Both the position numbers and the translations under genes were made by a program. From a virus, in IMG/VR virus record IMGVR_UViG_3300010413_002638, positions 1 through 64,000 of that record: a DNA stretch of 64,000 nucleotides. One strand, given 5' to 3'. Shown one piece after another: positions 19,301-25,482 of this stretch. Below the pieces are notes generated by a model, which saw only the letters and a list, made by a program, of their open reading frames with translations, had not been told where the DNA came from and searched no databases. Within the stretch, counting starts at the first letter, position 1. Each line of letters opens with the position of its first letter.

Positions 19301-20600
19301 CAGAAGGACTCGCCGAAGGCGAAAGACTGGCACTTGGACTCAGCGATGGACTCTCGCTGGGACTCGCTGAAGGACTAAGACTAGCCGATGGGCTCAGCGA
19401 CGGACTCTCGGAAGGCGAAACACTCGGGCTAGCTGATGGACTCTCGCTGGGACTAGCACTCGGACTAAGACTGGCACTCGGACTAAGCGACGGACTCTCA
19501 GAAGGACTAGCACTTGGGCTCAGTGATGGGCTTAAACTCGCTGATGGGCTCAACGACGGACTAGCACTCGGACTAGCACTTGGGCTCTCTGATGGGCTTA
19601 CCGAAGGGCTAGCACTCGGACTAAGACTAGCGCTCGGGCTCAGCGATGGACTCTCTGAAGGACTCGCTGAAGGACTCTCTGAAGGACTCGCCGAAGGGCT
19701 AAGCGACGGGCTCTCGGACGGCGAAGCACTCGGACTCAAACTAGCCGAAGGACTGAGGCTAGGACTCTCACTCGGGCTCGCCGACGGCGACAAACTAGCA
19801 CTCGGACTAAGACTAGGGCTCTCACTCGGGCTTGCCGAAGGGCTCTCAGATGGACTAGCTGACGGACTCTCCGAAGGGCTTGCCGAAGGGCTCTCGGAAG
19901 GACTCGCCGAAGGACTCAACGACGCACTAGGACTAAGCGAAGGACTCTCCGAAGGGCTCGCCGAAGGACTCTCGGACGGACTCGCCGAAGGACTAGCAGA
20001 TGGACTCTGCGAAGGACTAGCCGAAGGACTCCGCGAAGGACTAGCAGATGGGCTCAACGACGCACTCTCATGCGCCGGAGTCGTCAAATTCGGGTAACTG
20101 ATACTGGTGGTAACACTCGTAGTACCAATCTGCAACACACGAAAGCGAAACAACTGACCGTCAGTAACAGTGCCAGTAGCCTGAATACAAAGGTCGAATT
20201 CATTATTCTTGTTTTTATCGACAGTGGACGAAAAAGTCCCACTCTCAAGATACTGACCTTGGTTGTCACAAGTAGACAACAAATAAGGACCAGCCGGAGA
20301 AGGAGGACTATCACCTCCCTCTGTAGCCAAACCATTATGCCAATTCCATTCAGCACCAGAACCAAGAGTTACCCAATTATTATCATTCTTATCATATTGG
20401 ACAGTCCACGCACCGCTACCGTTAGCACCACCAGTCTCCGTCATAGCCATTCGCAAACGAAGAACATGACTAATATTAGTCATGGTAAACGTCGCTTGCT
20501 CACCGGCAAAGGCATCCGTTGGGTCAACTGGCTCAACGTTGGCGTTTAATTCGCCAAACCACTGCCAGTTGGTCATAGATGGGGTAAATGTACTAGCCAT
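13308..20600 (-). CDS. Giant Ser-Pro repeat protein, probable fibre or adhesin
   Basis: 2430 residues. Residues 1-177 are a beta-rich N-terminal domain; about 179-515, 1315-1506 and 1905-2411 are SPSxSPS repeat tracts (x = A, E, L, V, R or I); about 520-1313 form a long beta-solenoid with short repeating Thr/Gly/Asn strands (RYWVGDTDGSWNTDTNW at its start); about 1508-1904 form another beta domain with a few Cys; the last 20 residues are GRGGHIMTRVFGGIIVNG-like. There is no signal peptide, which fits a virion protein made in the cytoplasm. Ser-Pro tracts are extended and often O-glycosylated, and the downstream operon is full of glycosyltransferases. The product is probably a long fibre or surface adhesin; the exact role is inferred. 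Confidence 0.8.
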   Translation of the reverse strand: MASTFTPSMTNWQWFGELNANVEPVDPTDAFAGEQATFTMTNISHVLRLRMAMTETGGANGSGAWTVQYDKNDNNWVTLGSGAEWNWHNGLATEGGDSPPSPAGPYLLSTCDNQGQYLESGTFSSTVDKNKNNEFDLCIQATGTVTDGQLFRFRVLQIGTTSVTTSISYPNLTTPAHESASLSPSASPSRSPSASPSQSPSASPSASPSESPSASPSESPSLSPSASLSPSASPSESPSASPSESPSASPSESPSASPSESPSLSPSASLSPSASPSESPSLSPSASLSPSASPSESPSLSPSASPSESPSASPSESPSLSPSASLSPSASPSVSPSESPSASPSASPSLSPSASLSPSLSPSASPSESPSLSPSASLSPSASPSESPSASPSVSPSESPSLSPSASLSPSASPSESPSLSPSASLSPSASPSASPSASPSASPSESPSLSPSASLSPSVSPSESPSASPSAAESASLSPSASPSESPSVSPSASPSLSPSASLSPSASPSASPSTPPSGDRYWVGDTDGSWNTDTNWAATSGGTGGFNAGVPTADDDVYFDGSYTTANCTLNTNAAMKSLTVLATYDGVLDFADSGYTVDITNDAIFDGVGTVDCGNASFTVGGNFDNKDQTTWTTSTLWSLTMSGASKTITTTTTKRLGNLIIAGDTILTGVTVGYCNNITVNVSKIFTISLSLRVNGNANIAGTVTGTSSFNMETGGTLALTATGVLSHTGQSYGFNATYDNTAGGTWNHGYNAYREATVAGGIFGGNWSFTAQSGTPYTCAFTGTSTFTGNVSFDANVSGGSYTVSTGTADLIFNGDLTLSQTLGTIAWTKGSGTIYFEGANSQNVDLFDLTVEDISIDKSAGTLTFTGGYTTDSLTVETTNAGVIDFGDTTETYNVAGNVLFQGASGAIDLGDAKINVAGSWNSNGFTSTNWTWGTSHVEFTGTGNIFPRFDTDFYDLTISGDITQTGGERVEVLHNFTLDPGATFVLNGTSLFIFTNGVANTINGAFSGNTTYGSGAFLSQGGTLTIGAAGLIELPNAAIYLRGCTLSVTSGGAISAADIQLKQDITITGTANPVTLAATGLIYCHHEGGAGKTFTINQATRFTGDIEFDADNTSQTYTIDVNADVEFAGDFTLSESAGLLNFDNAANTVSFIGSDSNIDALGVGSGGFISLGIVVFNSPLTSTTTFTGNMRGTTVSVAASSGTINLDTFDINATTFAMGIGTAITASAVTPGRITTTGNFTISGSSGFGNGCTFTYAEVACGGTGSATYTTITNSDASFGNTIDSRSVAYGGTNTDGGGNTNWDFGEPSPSLSPSVSPSASPSESPSASPSLSPSASLSPSASPSESPSLSPSASPSESPSLSPSVSPSESPSASPSESPSVSPSIPGSASLSPSASPSASPSESPSASPSLSPSASLSPSLSPSESPSGSPSASPSISPSESPSASPSLSPSASLSPSASPSVSPSESPSASPSASPSLSPSASLSPSASPSASPSTLPVVDVRFAVVRDALSASNSGTADFTRTDFGTPKAAIILISHASGAANPVAGSLVSIGFWDGTNQHCMASGADSGLATTNTYRTQNITVVGHGLDSGSTTYTIANITDGIRITTTTTGSPPARIATVILIGGSDLSANVGYIQANTVQNSSSSVTTLSYEPDVVFFICNGYTSAGPVVSQQTGTFGVAVNDGSRTQRQLMWSSVDAALATVSNERVETDSCCGDMLNDAIVWTGELTAFATNGFTLTTRDGGSGGDYTYYLTLNLGGGQFNLETLTTETATGPKDYSSLGSTPALVMCAACSATSTDTVTDGLTLGIGATDNIQDSAIGIRDVDGADPTETDSESNERVIDIRDEATGNDLTYATTSSFNVDGFTLSYGAADSTAYKGWLLAIGAGGIISPSASPSASPSASPSVSPSASPSESPSASPSESPSVSPSIPGSASLSPSVSPSASPSVSPSASPSLSPSASLSPSASPSLSPSASPSASPSLSPSASLSPSASPSLSPSVSPSISPSASPSRSPSVSPSVSPSRSPSASPSLSPSASLSPSASPSISPSASPSRSPSASPSLSPSASLSPSASPSVSPSASASPSVSPSVSPSVGFSPSASVSPSVSPSASPSLSPSASRSPSASPSVSPSVSPSRSPSASPSRSPSASPSLSPSASLSPSASPSISPSRSPSRSPSASPSLSPSASVSPSRSPSASPSASPSRSPSASPSLSPSASLSPSVSPSVSPSASPSRSPSASPSLSPSASLSPSASPSVSPSRSPSASPSVSPSVSPSASASPSVSPSESPSISPSWSPSASPSASPSESPSASPSESPSYSPSASPSESPSASPSLSPSASISPSASPSVSPSASISPSESPSVSPSASLSPSASVSPSVSPSVSPSISPLSAFPVVLYKGRGGHIMTRVFGGIIVNG
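13396..14888 (-). repeat. Ser-Pro repeat tract 3 (about 500 codons)
   Basis: Coding repeat of SPSASPS/SPSLSPSASLSPS units. Ser codons of both families and all Pro codons are mixed, so the protein repeat is much more regular than the DNA. Arg appears often at the variable position here, unlike tract 1 where Glu and Leu dominate. Confidence 0.95.
16083..16658 (-). repeat. Ser-Pro repeat tract 2 (about 190 codons)
   Basis: Shortest of the three SPSxSPS tracts, joining the beta-solenoid to the second folded domain. It contains an interruption, SIPGSASLSPS, that also occurs once in tract 3, a sign of internal duplication. Confidence 0.95.
19053..20066 (-). repeat. Ser-Pro repeat tract 1 (about 335 codons)
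   Basis: Tract between the N-terminal domain and the beta-solenoid. It is built from LSPSASLSPSASPSESPS blocks, acidic because of the frequent Glu at the variable position. The complementary strand is also free of stops in one frame, a by-product of the codon composition. Confidence 0.95.
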
Positions 20601-20637
20601 TAATCACCCAGTATTCAATTAACCAAAGACACCAAGA

Positions 20638-20910
20638 CTATTCTTGTGTCCGCATCGTGCAGTCTTCGGGAAGTTCCGACACATTCAAAATAGGCCACAT
20701 CACGCAGCTCACCGGTTTGTTCGGTCCATGCAATTTGCATCTCATCACCGGCACACCATCCCACGTCTCTGCAATCAAGTTCTCAGCAGCACACTCCGGG
20801 CGTGCCTCAATACAGCACTTGCCACACTTATTGCACTCGCCAACCGGAACGCCGTTGACTGATTTTATTTGCCAACTTTCAGTATCAATTTCGAATTGCA
20901 CAACCGCCAT
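20638..20910 (-). CDS. YkgJ-like Cys-cluster protein
   Basis: 90 residues. It has CNKCGKCC near residue 26 followed by three more Cys in spaced positions (RPECAAEN, VMRCKLHG, VSCVMWP). This CxxCxxCC plus distal Cys pattern is that of the YkgJ family, small proteins thought to bind zinc or an iron-sulfur cluster. YkgJ proteins are usually longer, so this is a minimal form. A CAAAGATAT motif lies 46 bases upstream. Role in the phage unknown. Confidence 0.65.
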   Translation of the reverse strand: MAVVQFEIDTESWQIKSVNGVPVGECNKCGKCCIEARPECAAENLIAETWDGVPVMRCKLHGPNKPVSCVMWPILNVSELPEDCTMRTQE

Positions 20911-20955
20911 GCTTTGTACTCCGATAGCAGTAGAGGTGAATATGGAAAGACCATA

Positions 20956-20964
20956 ATATCTTTG
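20956..20964 (-). promoter_or_regulatory. Candidate late promoter element
   Basis: CAAAGATAT on the minus strand in an 80-base gap, about 46 bases before the 20910 start. It matches the elements at 1669, 22206, 22761 and 29042. The surrounding gap is AT-rich (ATATGGAATAG upstream of it). Confidence 0.4.
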
Positions 20965-20990
20965 GCTATTCCATATAAAGAATTGGTAAT

Positions 20991-21626
20991 CTAGGTGATG
21001 ATAGTGTCGTCAGCGGCTACGAGTTCGATAGGGTGCCGCCAACGAAAAAGCTTGCCCAGAATGGGCTGAGGTTTGCCAAGAGATACATCACCAATAAGAA
21101 TACTCAGATCTTCTTCATAAATAAATGCCATCTGAGTAAGGCATCTGTCGTCTACCGGAATCTGCCATCCAACAATATGAATCACCTGCGTCGGACCGCC
21201 CTGTTCCATTGCTGTCCGACGGCGATAAAAGAATCGCCATCCAGGAAACAGCTCGCGAACAAAAACCACCTTTCCCGGTTTGGTCAATAGACAGAATTGC
21301 CGCAACTTTTCGCGAGATATTTCTTCACTTGATCGTTCTTTGTCGTCTTGGTATTGTCCGAAGCTCGAGCCGTCTTCATATACAGCCGACCAAGTCAATT
21401 TACCCTTATACATAGCATTGGTTGCCCCAGGAATAGGACTAGGAGTGAAGGTGGTGGTTCCTAGACTGCCGAAATCCAGATCAACCGGATGTTCAATCAC
21501 GTCATTGCCAACAACATTTGATTTCACACAATTAGATGGAAGACATTGAGATCTGAATTTCTCCACATCTTCCGGAGAGGATTTTATCTTACCAATCCAA
21601 TTGGTGACAAAGACTTTCCTCGGCAT
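20991..21626 (-). CDS. Virion-region protein, unknown
   Basis: 211 residues. The N-terminus is basic (MPRKVFVTNWIGKIKSSPED), then beta-rich with a Gly/Ser/Thr-rich stretch (LGTTTFTPSPIPGATN), a helix (SSEEISREKLRQFCLLTK) and further strands (GKVVFVRELFPGWRFFYRRR, TQVIHIVGWQIPV). Four bases separate it from the upstream structural gene. It could be a virion or assembly protein. I do not recognise a family. Confidence 0.65.
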   Translation of the reverse strand: MPRKVFVTNWIGKIKSSPEDVEKFRSQCLPSNCVKSNVVGNDVIEHPVDLDFGSLGTTTFTPSPIPGATNAMYKGKLTWSAVYEDGSSFGQYQDDKERSSEEISREKLRQFCLLTKPGKVVFVRELFPGWRFFYRRRTAMEQGGPTQVIHIVGWQIPVDDRCLTQMAFIYEEDLSILIGDVSLGKPQPILGKLFRWRHPIELVAADDTIIT

Positions 21627-21629
21627 TTC

Positions 21630-22181
21630 TCATGATTCATCGTAAAGCCAAGTGAACGTCTCCTGGTTAGTCACACCAGGACTCGCGTTTGTAGCTACTG
21701 TCAGTTGGTACACGACATAATTACCAAAATCAGTGTTAGAGGAACTAGTAGAACCAGTTACACTCATTGGGCTGCCGACCGTGTAACTGGTAAAGTTCAC
21801 AGGAGCACCAGTAAGACCGGTGTGATTGGTTGTGTTTAATACTGTTCCTGTGACGCCTTGAGTACCAGTAGCTTGTCTGTATGAACTAGCCTGAGCTACA
21901 TTGCAACCAACACCGGTCCCCCATCCAGCAGCTCCATCTCCGTACCAACGAATATTATTGATGGTGCCAGATGGGCCAGTAGCACCTGTGGCTAATCTTG
22001 TGGATACCCAATAGCTATAGTTTGTGCCAGAAGGAGGAATTTTGATGGGATTGGTACTACTAGATGCTACTGCTTGATGTTGGTCTACGGCATTGGCGAC
22101 GGTATTGGCGCTGGTGATGATGGTCCCAGAAGTGGACCCAGAGGCACCGACCCATCTTTTGATATTGACAGTAGCAGCCAT
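21630..22181 (-). CDS. Ser/Thr/Gly-rich beta virion protein
   Basis: 183 residues, strongly enriched in Ser, Thr, Gly, Asn and Ala, with short alternating strands and almost no charged residues in the middle. This composition is typical of phage head decoration or tail-fibre parts. GGAGA stands before the start, and TATAAATA lies about 20 bases upstream, the sequence of the T4 late promoter box. High late expression as a structural protein is therefore likely. Precise role unknown. Confidence 0.65.
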   Translation of the reverse strand: MAATVNIKRWVGASGSTSGTIITSANTVANAVDQHQAVASSSTNPIKIPPSGTNYSYWVSTRLATGATGPSGTINNIRWYGDGAAGWGTGVGCNVAQASSYRQATGTQGVTGTVLNTTNHTGLTGAPVNFTSYTVGSPMSVTGSTSSSNTDFGNYVVYQLTVATNASPGVTNQETFTWLYDES

Positions 22182-22200
22182 TCTCTTCTCCGGACATTAC

Positions 22201-22214
22201 TATTTATATCTTTG
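22201..22214 (-). promoter_or_regulatory. Candidate late promoter with T4-type TATAAATA box
   Basis: On the minus strand the sequence reads CAAAGATATAAATA, so the recurrent CAAAGATAT motif overlaps an exact TATAAATA, the box recognised by the T4 late sigma factor gp55. The 22181 start codon is 20 bases downstream, with a GGAG site between. It is the best promoter candidate in the window. Confidence 0.5.
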
Positions 22215-22230
22215 CCACTTTATGTCCGGA

Positions 22231-22262
22231 TACAAAAACAGCCCACATTTTCATATGGGCTG
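22231..22262 (-). terminator. Rho-independent terminator after the 22314 gene
   Basis: Minus strand: stem CAGCCCA / TGGGCTG (plus coordinates 22239-22245 and 22256-22262) with a 10-base loop, followed at once by GTTTTTG. It lies in the 131-base gap after the stop of the 22314-22712 gene and before the late-promoter candidate at 22201. Confidence 0.65.
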
Positions 22263-22275
22263 CTTTTGGCGGTTG

Positions 22276-22295
22276 TCCGACTGAAATTAGTCGGA
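22276..22295. other. Intergenic hairpin
   Basis: A seven-base perfect stem, TCCGACT / AGTCGGA, with a six-base loop, between the 22314 gene's stop and the terminator at 22231. It may strengthen termination or protect the mRNA 3' end. Confidence 0.5.
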
Positions 22296-22313
22296 TTGGT
22301 TGATTTGTCTGGT

Positions 22314-22712
22314 TTACAGATCCGGCGTCAGTGCCTGAGCACCGGCGTGCAGATCGCCAGTCAAACCAGCGGTCGTGTTCGTGATGAACTTGTCGTGACC
22401 GATCTGGAAGGCAAAGTCCACCGCCGTCAGATTCGTCTGAGCGTTGGCGAACGACACCTGATCCTTCAAACCGACCACAATCGGGAAACCACGTGTGGCA
22501 TTGTGCCGGGCCTCGCCCATGTACGGGCTCAGATCGACAGTCGTGGTATCTCGTGACTTCACCTCCACCAAGATCTCATCCGCAGGAATGCTCATGACCA
22601 GCGGACGAAGTCGCTTGATGAGGGCTGCTACCGACTCATGCCGGTGTGCTTGTCGGAACGATCGGATGTTCCGAAACACCTGGATGTCGGTGTTTGCTGG
22701 TTGTGCAGCCAT
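22314..22712 (-). CDS. Probable virion protein, unknown
   Basis: 132 residues with a GGAGA site eight bases upstream. The N-terminal half is helical and basic (NIRSFRQAHRHESVAALIKR); the rest is beta-rich with strands such as ILVEVKSRDTTTVDLSPY and GFPIVVGLKDQVSF. Codon use is G/C-ending like the sheath gene, which suggests high expression. It has its own promoter-like motif (22761) and a good terminator, so it is probably a single-gene late transcript. Family not recognised. Confidence 0.65.
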   Translation of the reverse strand: MAAQPANTDIQVFRNIRSFRQAHRHESVAALIKRLRPLVMSIPADEILVEVKSRDTTTVDLSPYMGEARHNATRGFPIVVGLKDQVSFANAQTNLTAVDFAFQIGHDKFITNTTAGLTGDLHAGAQALTPDL

Positions 22713-22760
22713 GAGCTTCGTCTCCAGGACTAGTGATTGGAAGATTGTCCAAACTACAAA

Positions 22761-22769
22761 TTATATTTG
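22761..22769 (-). promoter_or_regulatory. Candidate late promoter element
   Basis: CAAATATAA followed by TTTG on the minus strand, about 48 bases before the 22712 start. The extended string CAAAKATAATTTG is shared with the element before the sheath gene at 1669. Confidence 0.4.
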
Positions 22770-22795
22770 CTGAAGACTACACTCTCTAGAGAGCA

Positions 22796-23245
22796 CTACC
22801 CACAACAACGACGAGCCCGCAAGCGGGGGTAAGGAGGAAGAATCTTATGGACTACTCGGCACCGCTTCCGAGGCTCGCAACAAGGATCGCAAGGATCACA
22901 TTTTGGCTCGCAGCACTTCTGGACCGGCTTGCAGCACTTCTGAACCGGCTTGCAGCACTTCTGAACCGGCTCACAGCACTTCTGAACCGGCTCACAGCAC
23001 TTCGGCTCGCACTTCGGTTCGCAGCAAGGATCACAACACCGCCGCACCAATACGCTCCGCAAAAAATCGCGAATTGGCGTACAACGTTGCGGACAACACT
23101 GCCCACAACACTCGACGCTCACTTCCACTTTCGCCTCAGGGGCCTGTCCCTCGGACGCTTTCGCCTCGGTCGGTTCCTGAGCAAAGGACACACTAGCCAA
23201 TACCATACCACAAACAAAAACCAAAATCAAACACACGTACTTCAT
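22796..23245 (-). CDS. Secreted Cys-rich heptad-repeat protein
   Basis: 149 residues. There is a clear signal peptide: a Lys near the start, a hydrophobic core (YVCLILVFVCGMVLASV) and an SFA cleavage site before QEP. The mature part begins with an acidic Ala/Glu/Lys stretch and then has about 30 Cys, mostly as CC pairs, with tandem CCEPVQK units near residues 85-115. Such a protein would be exported and could bind metal or form a disulfide-linked surface layer. Small secreted proteins of this style are common in planctomycetes, so it may be host-derived. GGAGGA is eight bases before the start. Function unproven. Confidence 0.75.
   Translation of the reverse strand: MKYVCLILVFVCGMVLASVSFAQEPTEAKASEGQAPEAKVEVSVECCGQCCPQRCTPIRDFLRSVLVRRCCDPCCEPKCEPKCCEPVQKCCEPVQKCCKPVQKCCKPVQKCCEPKCDPCDPCCEPRKRCRVVHKILPPYPRLRARRCCG
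22910..23003 (-). repeat. 21-bp tandem repeat coding for CCEPVQK
   Basis: About four and a half copies of a 21-bp unit, differing at one to three positions (Glu/Lys swap at the third codon). It encodes the heptad of the secreted Cys-rich protein. Copy number should vary easily by slippage. Confidence 0.85.
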
Positions 23246-23270
23246 AATAGAAGTCCTCCATTAGAAAAAT

Positions 23271-24242
23271 CTACACGGCCTCCCAACGGGCCAAATCGGC
23301 ATCAATCATTTCCGAGACTAATCCCTCAAACGAAATCGCTGGCTTCCATCCCAAATCATTACTTGCCTTTGAGAAATCAGCACAAAGAATCTCCACATCT
23401 GCTGGCCGACAAAACTGAGGGTCAACCCGAACATGGTCCCGGTAATCCAACCCAGCTCTCTCGAAAGCAGCAGTTACGAAGTCCAGAATACTGTGAGAAA
23501 CACCAGTGCCAATAACGTAGTCCTCAGGAGTATTCTGTTGCAGCATCAGCCACATTGCCCTGACATAATCCTTGGCATGCCCCCAGTCCCGCTTGGCCTG
23601 CAAATTACCCAAGTACAAGAAATCCTGGTGCCCGAATTTAATCTTTGCCACCCCATCGGTAATCTTGCGGGTGACGAATTCTAGCCCGCGACGCGGTGAT
23701 TCATGATTAAATAGAATCCCCGACACACAGAACATATTGTAGCTCTGCCGGTAATTTACCGTAATATAGTGGCCATAGACCTTAGCAACACCATAGGGAC
23801 TGCGTGGTCGGAAAGGAGTAGTCTCGTCTTGTGGCGACTTTAGCACCTCTCCAAACATCTCCGAAGATGACGCCTGATAAAAACGAATAGATCTATCAAC
23901 CGCTCTAATGGCTTCCAATATCCTCGTCACACCGAGAGCCGTAACATCCGCTGTCGAGACCGGCACCTCCCAGCTAGCATGCACAAACGACTGAGCCGCC
24001 AAATTATACACTTCCTTCGGTTTTATCAACTCAATCAGACGTGTCAGCGAAGCTTGGTCAGTCAAATCCGATACATGCAAAGTAATCCGGTCCAACAAAT
24101 GTTGAATGCGTGAAATATTCGGCGTACTAGCACGCCGAATTACACCATGGACATCGTAGTTCTTTTCCAACAGCAACTCCGCCAGATAAGAACCATCTTG
24201 ACCAGTGATGCCAGTAATCAACGCACGTTTCTTCTCGTCCAT
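23271..24242 (-). CDS. gmd: GDP-mannose 4,6-dehydratase
   Basis: 323 residues from the third in-frame ATG (24242), which has GGAG at seven bases. Short-chain dehydrogenase fold: NAD(P)-binding GITGQDGSYLAELLLEK at the start, the RRAS segment, ASSSEMFGE and the catalytic Tyr-x-x-x-Lys in SPYGVAKVYGH, with NHESPRRGLEFVTRKI further on; all are typical of Gmd. The enzyme turns GDP-D-mannose into GDP-4-keto-6-deoxy-D-mannose, the precursor of GDP-fucose, GDP-rhamnose and related sugars. Normal length is about 325-370 residues. It presumably feeds the phage glycosyltransferases with a deoxyhexose donor; no reductase partner is visible in the window. Confidence 0.93.
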   Translation of the reverse strand: MDEKKRALITGITGQDGSYLAELLLEKNYDVHGVIRRASTPNISRIQHLLDRITLHVSDLTDQASLTRLIELIKPKEVYNLAAQSFVHASWEVPVSTADVTALGVTRILEAIRAVDRSIRFYQASSSEMFGEVLKSPQDETTPFRPRSPYGVAKVYGHYITVNYRQSYNMFCVSGILFNHESPRRGLEFVTRKITDGVAKIKFGHQDFLYLGNLQAKRDWGHAKDYVRAMWLMLQQNTPEDYVIGTGVSHSILDFVTAAFERAGLDYRDHVRVDPQFCRPADVEILCADFSKASNDLGWKPAISFEGLVSEMIDADLARWEAV

Positions 24243-24271
24243 ATTCATCTCCATGGACGTTATTTACTAGA

Positions 24272-24592
24272 TCATGCCCGGCGAGAAAAGGTACGCAGAT
24301 TTTTCTCCCAGTTCAACAACATCTCACGGAAATCAAATTGGCGTGATCCGGTCGAAGGTTGAACCTTATACTGTACCTTGGGCATAGTACGTTTCAGACG
24401 ATAAAGCCTCAAAGGGCCATTATCGAAGGAGTGATAAATGAAAATGTCTTTGTGCAGCACCACTGGAACCACAATGTACTGCGGATCGTCGATATGACGA
24501 GTAGAATCCAACACGCCTCTACCAGCTAATACAGCAGTACTCTCGTTCAATTCCTTGAATGCCAAGAAAGTAATTATTGGGCTTTTAGACAT
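24272..24592 (-). CDS. Small phage protein, unknown
   Basis: 106 residues, overlapping the upstream gene by eight bases. It has a beta-rich N-terminal two-thirds (PIITFLAFKELNESTAV, DPQYIVVPVVLHKDIFIYH, GPLRLYRLKRT) and a basic helical tail ending FREMLLNWEKNLRTFSRRA. It may act with the 283-residue upstream protein. No family recognised. Confidence 0.6.
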   Translation of the reverse strand: MSKSPIITFLAFKELNESTAVLAGRGVLDSTRHIDDPQYIVVPVVLHKDIFIYHSFDNGPLRLYRLKRTMPKVQYKVQPSTGSRQFDFREMLLNWEKNLRTFSRRA

Positions 24593-25436
24593 CTTCTGTT
24601 ATAGTATCTGCTATTTTATTGAGCACTTGCTCGATCATCGTATCCGCTGTACTCATGAACTCATCATAGGTCTGAAAGAGACCACTAGGAATCCATTCAG
24701 TGACCGTCTTTATCCGATTATCACGCCGGAAAGCTCTACCAAGCCCCGCTTGAACCAGCGCTTCTCGTACTTGAAGTAAATTGTTGCCAACAGCTGCTTC
24801 TATGCTGGGGATGTATTCAGTATATGACATTCCTCCACGAATACCCAGCTGCGGAATAGTCTTATCTGCTTCCTTTCGCAACACATAAACTGCCCTATCT
24901 CTTTGCCCTCCCGCCAAACTAATCGGCGTCGGCATAATAGCAACAAAGTCCTGGGCAGGATCGTCATACATCATATAGTTATAACTGGCGTTCTTGAAGA
25001 CCGTCCTAATATCGTCCGGGACAGGAAAGAGTTCATTTTCCATTTCGCTGAAACGGGCAGCATATTCCTGCACCCACTCAGGAGCATCTTCCAAAGACGG
25101 CCTACGACGACCGCCTGTTCCGGTAGTGGGCGGTCTTCGACGACGATTTTCGCCATTGGATTTAATTTGCTGCAACAACTGTTGTAGCAATTGACCGTGC
25201 TCGGGGTCCTTGCTCACCATGTTGTACAATTGTTGCTGGATCGTATTTGGGGCAAGTTGACCACGTTCTATGTCAAGCCAAGCTTGTAACGGGTCAGTCA
25301 CACTAGCATCAAGAATATATTGCGTTCCATTGAGATTCGCGGCGAGCGTGGTCTGTCCATACTCATCGACGACCGACACATTCGCCTCGGCCAACATCAT
25401 TTTGATGGCGATTTTGAATTGTTCCGAGATCAGCAT
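24585..25436 (-). CDS. Phage protein with Arg/Pro linker, unknown
   Basis: 283 residues, AAGGAG six bases before ATG. Residues 1-95 are helical (EQFKIAIKMMLAEANVSVVD at the start, Gln-rich LLQQLLQQIKSNG at the end). A basic Arg/Pro/Gly/Thr linker follows (RRRRPPTTGTGGRRRP), then a globular part of about 150 residues with mixed strands and helices. A Gln/Arg-rich linker of this kind fits a nucleic-acid-binding or assembly protein. It sits next to DNA ligase in the same direction. Function unknown. Confidence 0.65.
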   Translation of the reverse strand: MLISEQFKIAIKMMLAEANVSVVDEYGQTTLAANLNGTQYILDASVTDPLQAWLDIERGQLAPNTIQQQLYNMVSKDPEHGQLLQQLLQQIKSNGENRRRRPPTTGTGGRRRPSLEDAPEWVQEYAARFSEMENELFPVPDDIRTVFKNASYNYMMYDDPAQDFVAIMPTPISLAGGQRDRAVYVLRKEADKTIPQLGIRGGMSYTEYIPSIEAAVGNNLLQVREALVQAGLGRAFRRDNRIKTVTEWIPSGLFQTYDEFMSTADTMIEQVLNKIADTITEDV

Positions 25437-25482
25437 GATTAGCTCCTTGGATGATACGGTAAATTTGCCAAGGAGTAATTTC

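Noticed and set aside
13315-20097. Long plus-strand open frames (about 270-560 codons) opposite the Ser-Pro tracts, coding for LGLADGL-like repeats
   Set aside because: They exist because Ser/Pro codons read backwards rarely give stops. They have no ribosome sites or folded-domain content, and they lie antisense to the clear giant gene.
22910-23003. CRISPR-like short repeat
   Set aside because: The 21-bp units are directly tandem without spacers and encode a regular protein heptad, so this is a coding repeat.
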